Origin: Veillonella rogosae JCM 15642
Lineage (GTDB): Bacteria; Bacillota; Negativicutes; Veillonellales; Veillonellaceae
NCBI RefSeq assembly: GCF_002959775.1
Contig: NZ_PPCX01000008.1
Coordinates: 111,155-175,154 of the forward strand
Length of the DNA: 64,000 bases
Reading direction: 5' to 3'
The notes under the pieces were generated by a model. It did not search any database, was not told where the DNA came from, and saw only the letters and a list, made by a program, of their open reading frames with translations. Each line of letters opens with the position of its first letter. Within the stretch, counting starts at the first letter, position 1. Shown piece by piece: positions 63,527 through 64,000 of the stretch. Made by a program: the position numbers and the translations under genes.

Positions 63527-64000
<474 letters not shown>

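Overview
The window is a chromosomal piece of a Veillonella species (Negativicutes, diderm Firmicutes). The 16S rRNA gene entering at the right edge has a Veillonella-like V1-V2 region. The gene content agrees: an OmpA-family porin, three trimeric autotransporter adhesins with YadA-type anchors, and low-GC DNA with AGGAGG-type ribosome binding sites. I cannot fix the species.

Layout. 1-860: right end of an IS1249-like (IS256-group) element that has replaced the 3' end of a minus-strand Fsr-like MFS gene. 2137-6640: tRNA-Ser overlapping tadA, a TRIC-type channel, and a DUF4127 protein with an acyltransferase. 6690-15240: D-amino-acid aminotransferase, MetNI importer, a TrpR-like regulator, a TSUP transporter, an SDR oxidoreductase, two small membrane or coiled-coil proteins, a thioesterase, glutamate racemase, a membrane-anchored unknown and a CofE-like ligase. 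15258-22890: hydantoinase/oxoprolinase plus HDAC-family deacetylase, RNase PH, RdgB, a phosphodiesterase, SpeD and malic enzyme. 22905-26120: accessory stretch with an IS30 element, three tRNAs, a GIY-YIG nuclease and a Doc-type toxin-antitoxin pair. 26290-28680: ClpL-type chaperone behind a CtsR-like operator. 28700-32730: 5-oxoprolinase operon (pxpA, NRAMP-like transporter, pxpB, pxpC) with Fur-like boxes at its promoter.

32800-51245 is the most striking part: three consecutive, separately terminated adhesins of 689, 2004 and 3040 residues. All carry an extended signal peptide, a YadA anchor and, unusually, a conserved 65-82-residue coiled-coil tail after the last beta strand. The two larger genes are built from long near-identical DNA repeats. 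51275-56800: MATE transporter with a palindromic operator, a candidate structured small RNA, ompA, an AI-2E-family permease and a PepSY protein. 56807-63000: a dihydrolipoyl-dehydrogenase-like flavoprotein, a complete IS1249-like element with exact ends and an 8-bp target duplication, SstT, MenG/UbiE and a SIMPL-domain protein. 63120-64000: rRNA operon promoters, leader and the 5' third of 16S rRNA.

A recurring non-coding signal links the surface genes. Direct repeats of TGAA spaced exactly 11 bp lie just upstream of the -35 boxes of adhesins 1 and 2, the candidate small RNA and (three copies, one turn further away) the rRNA P1 promoter. A reverse-orientation pair precedes ompA, and a pair without clear promoter spacing precedes adhesin 3. 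This resembles a PhoB/OmpR-family box and may mark a shared envelope or growth regulon. All functions are inferred from reading the sequence; no database search was run.
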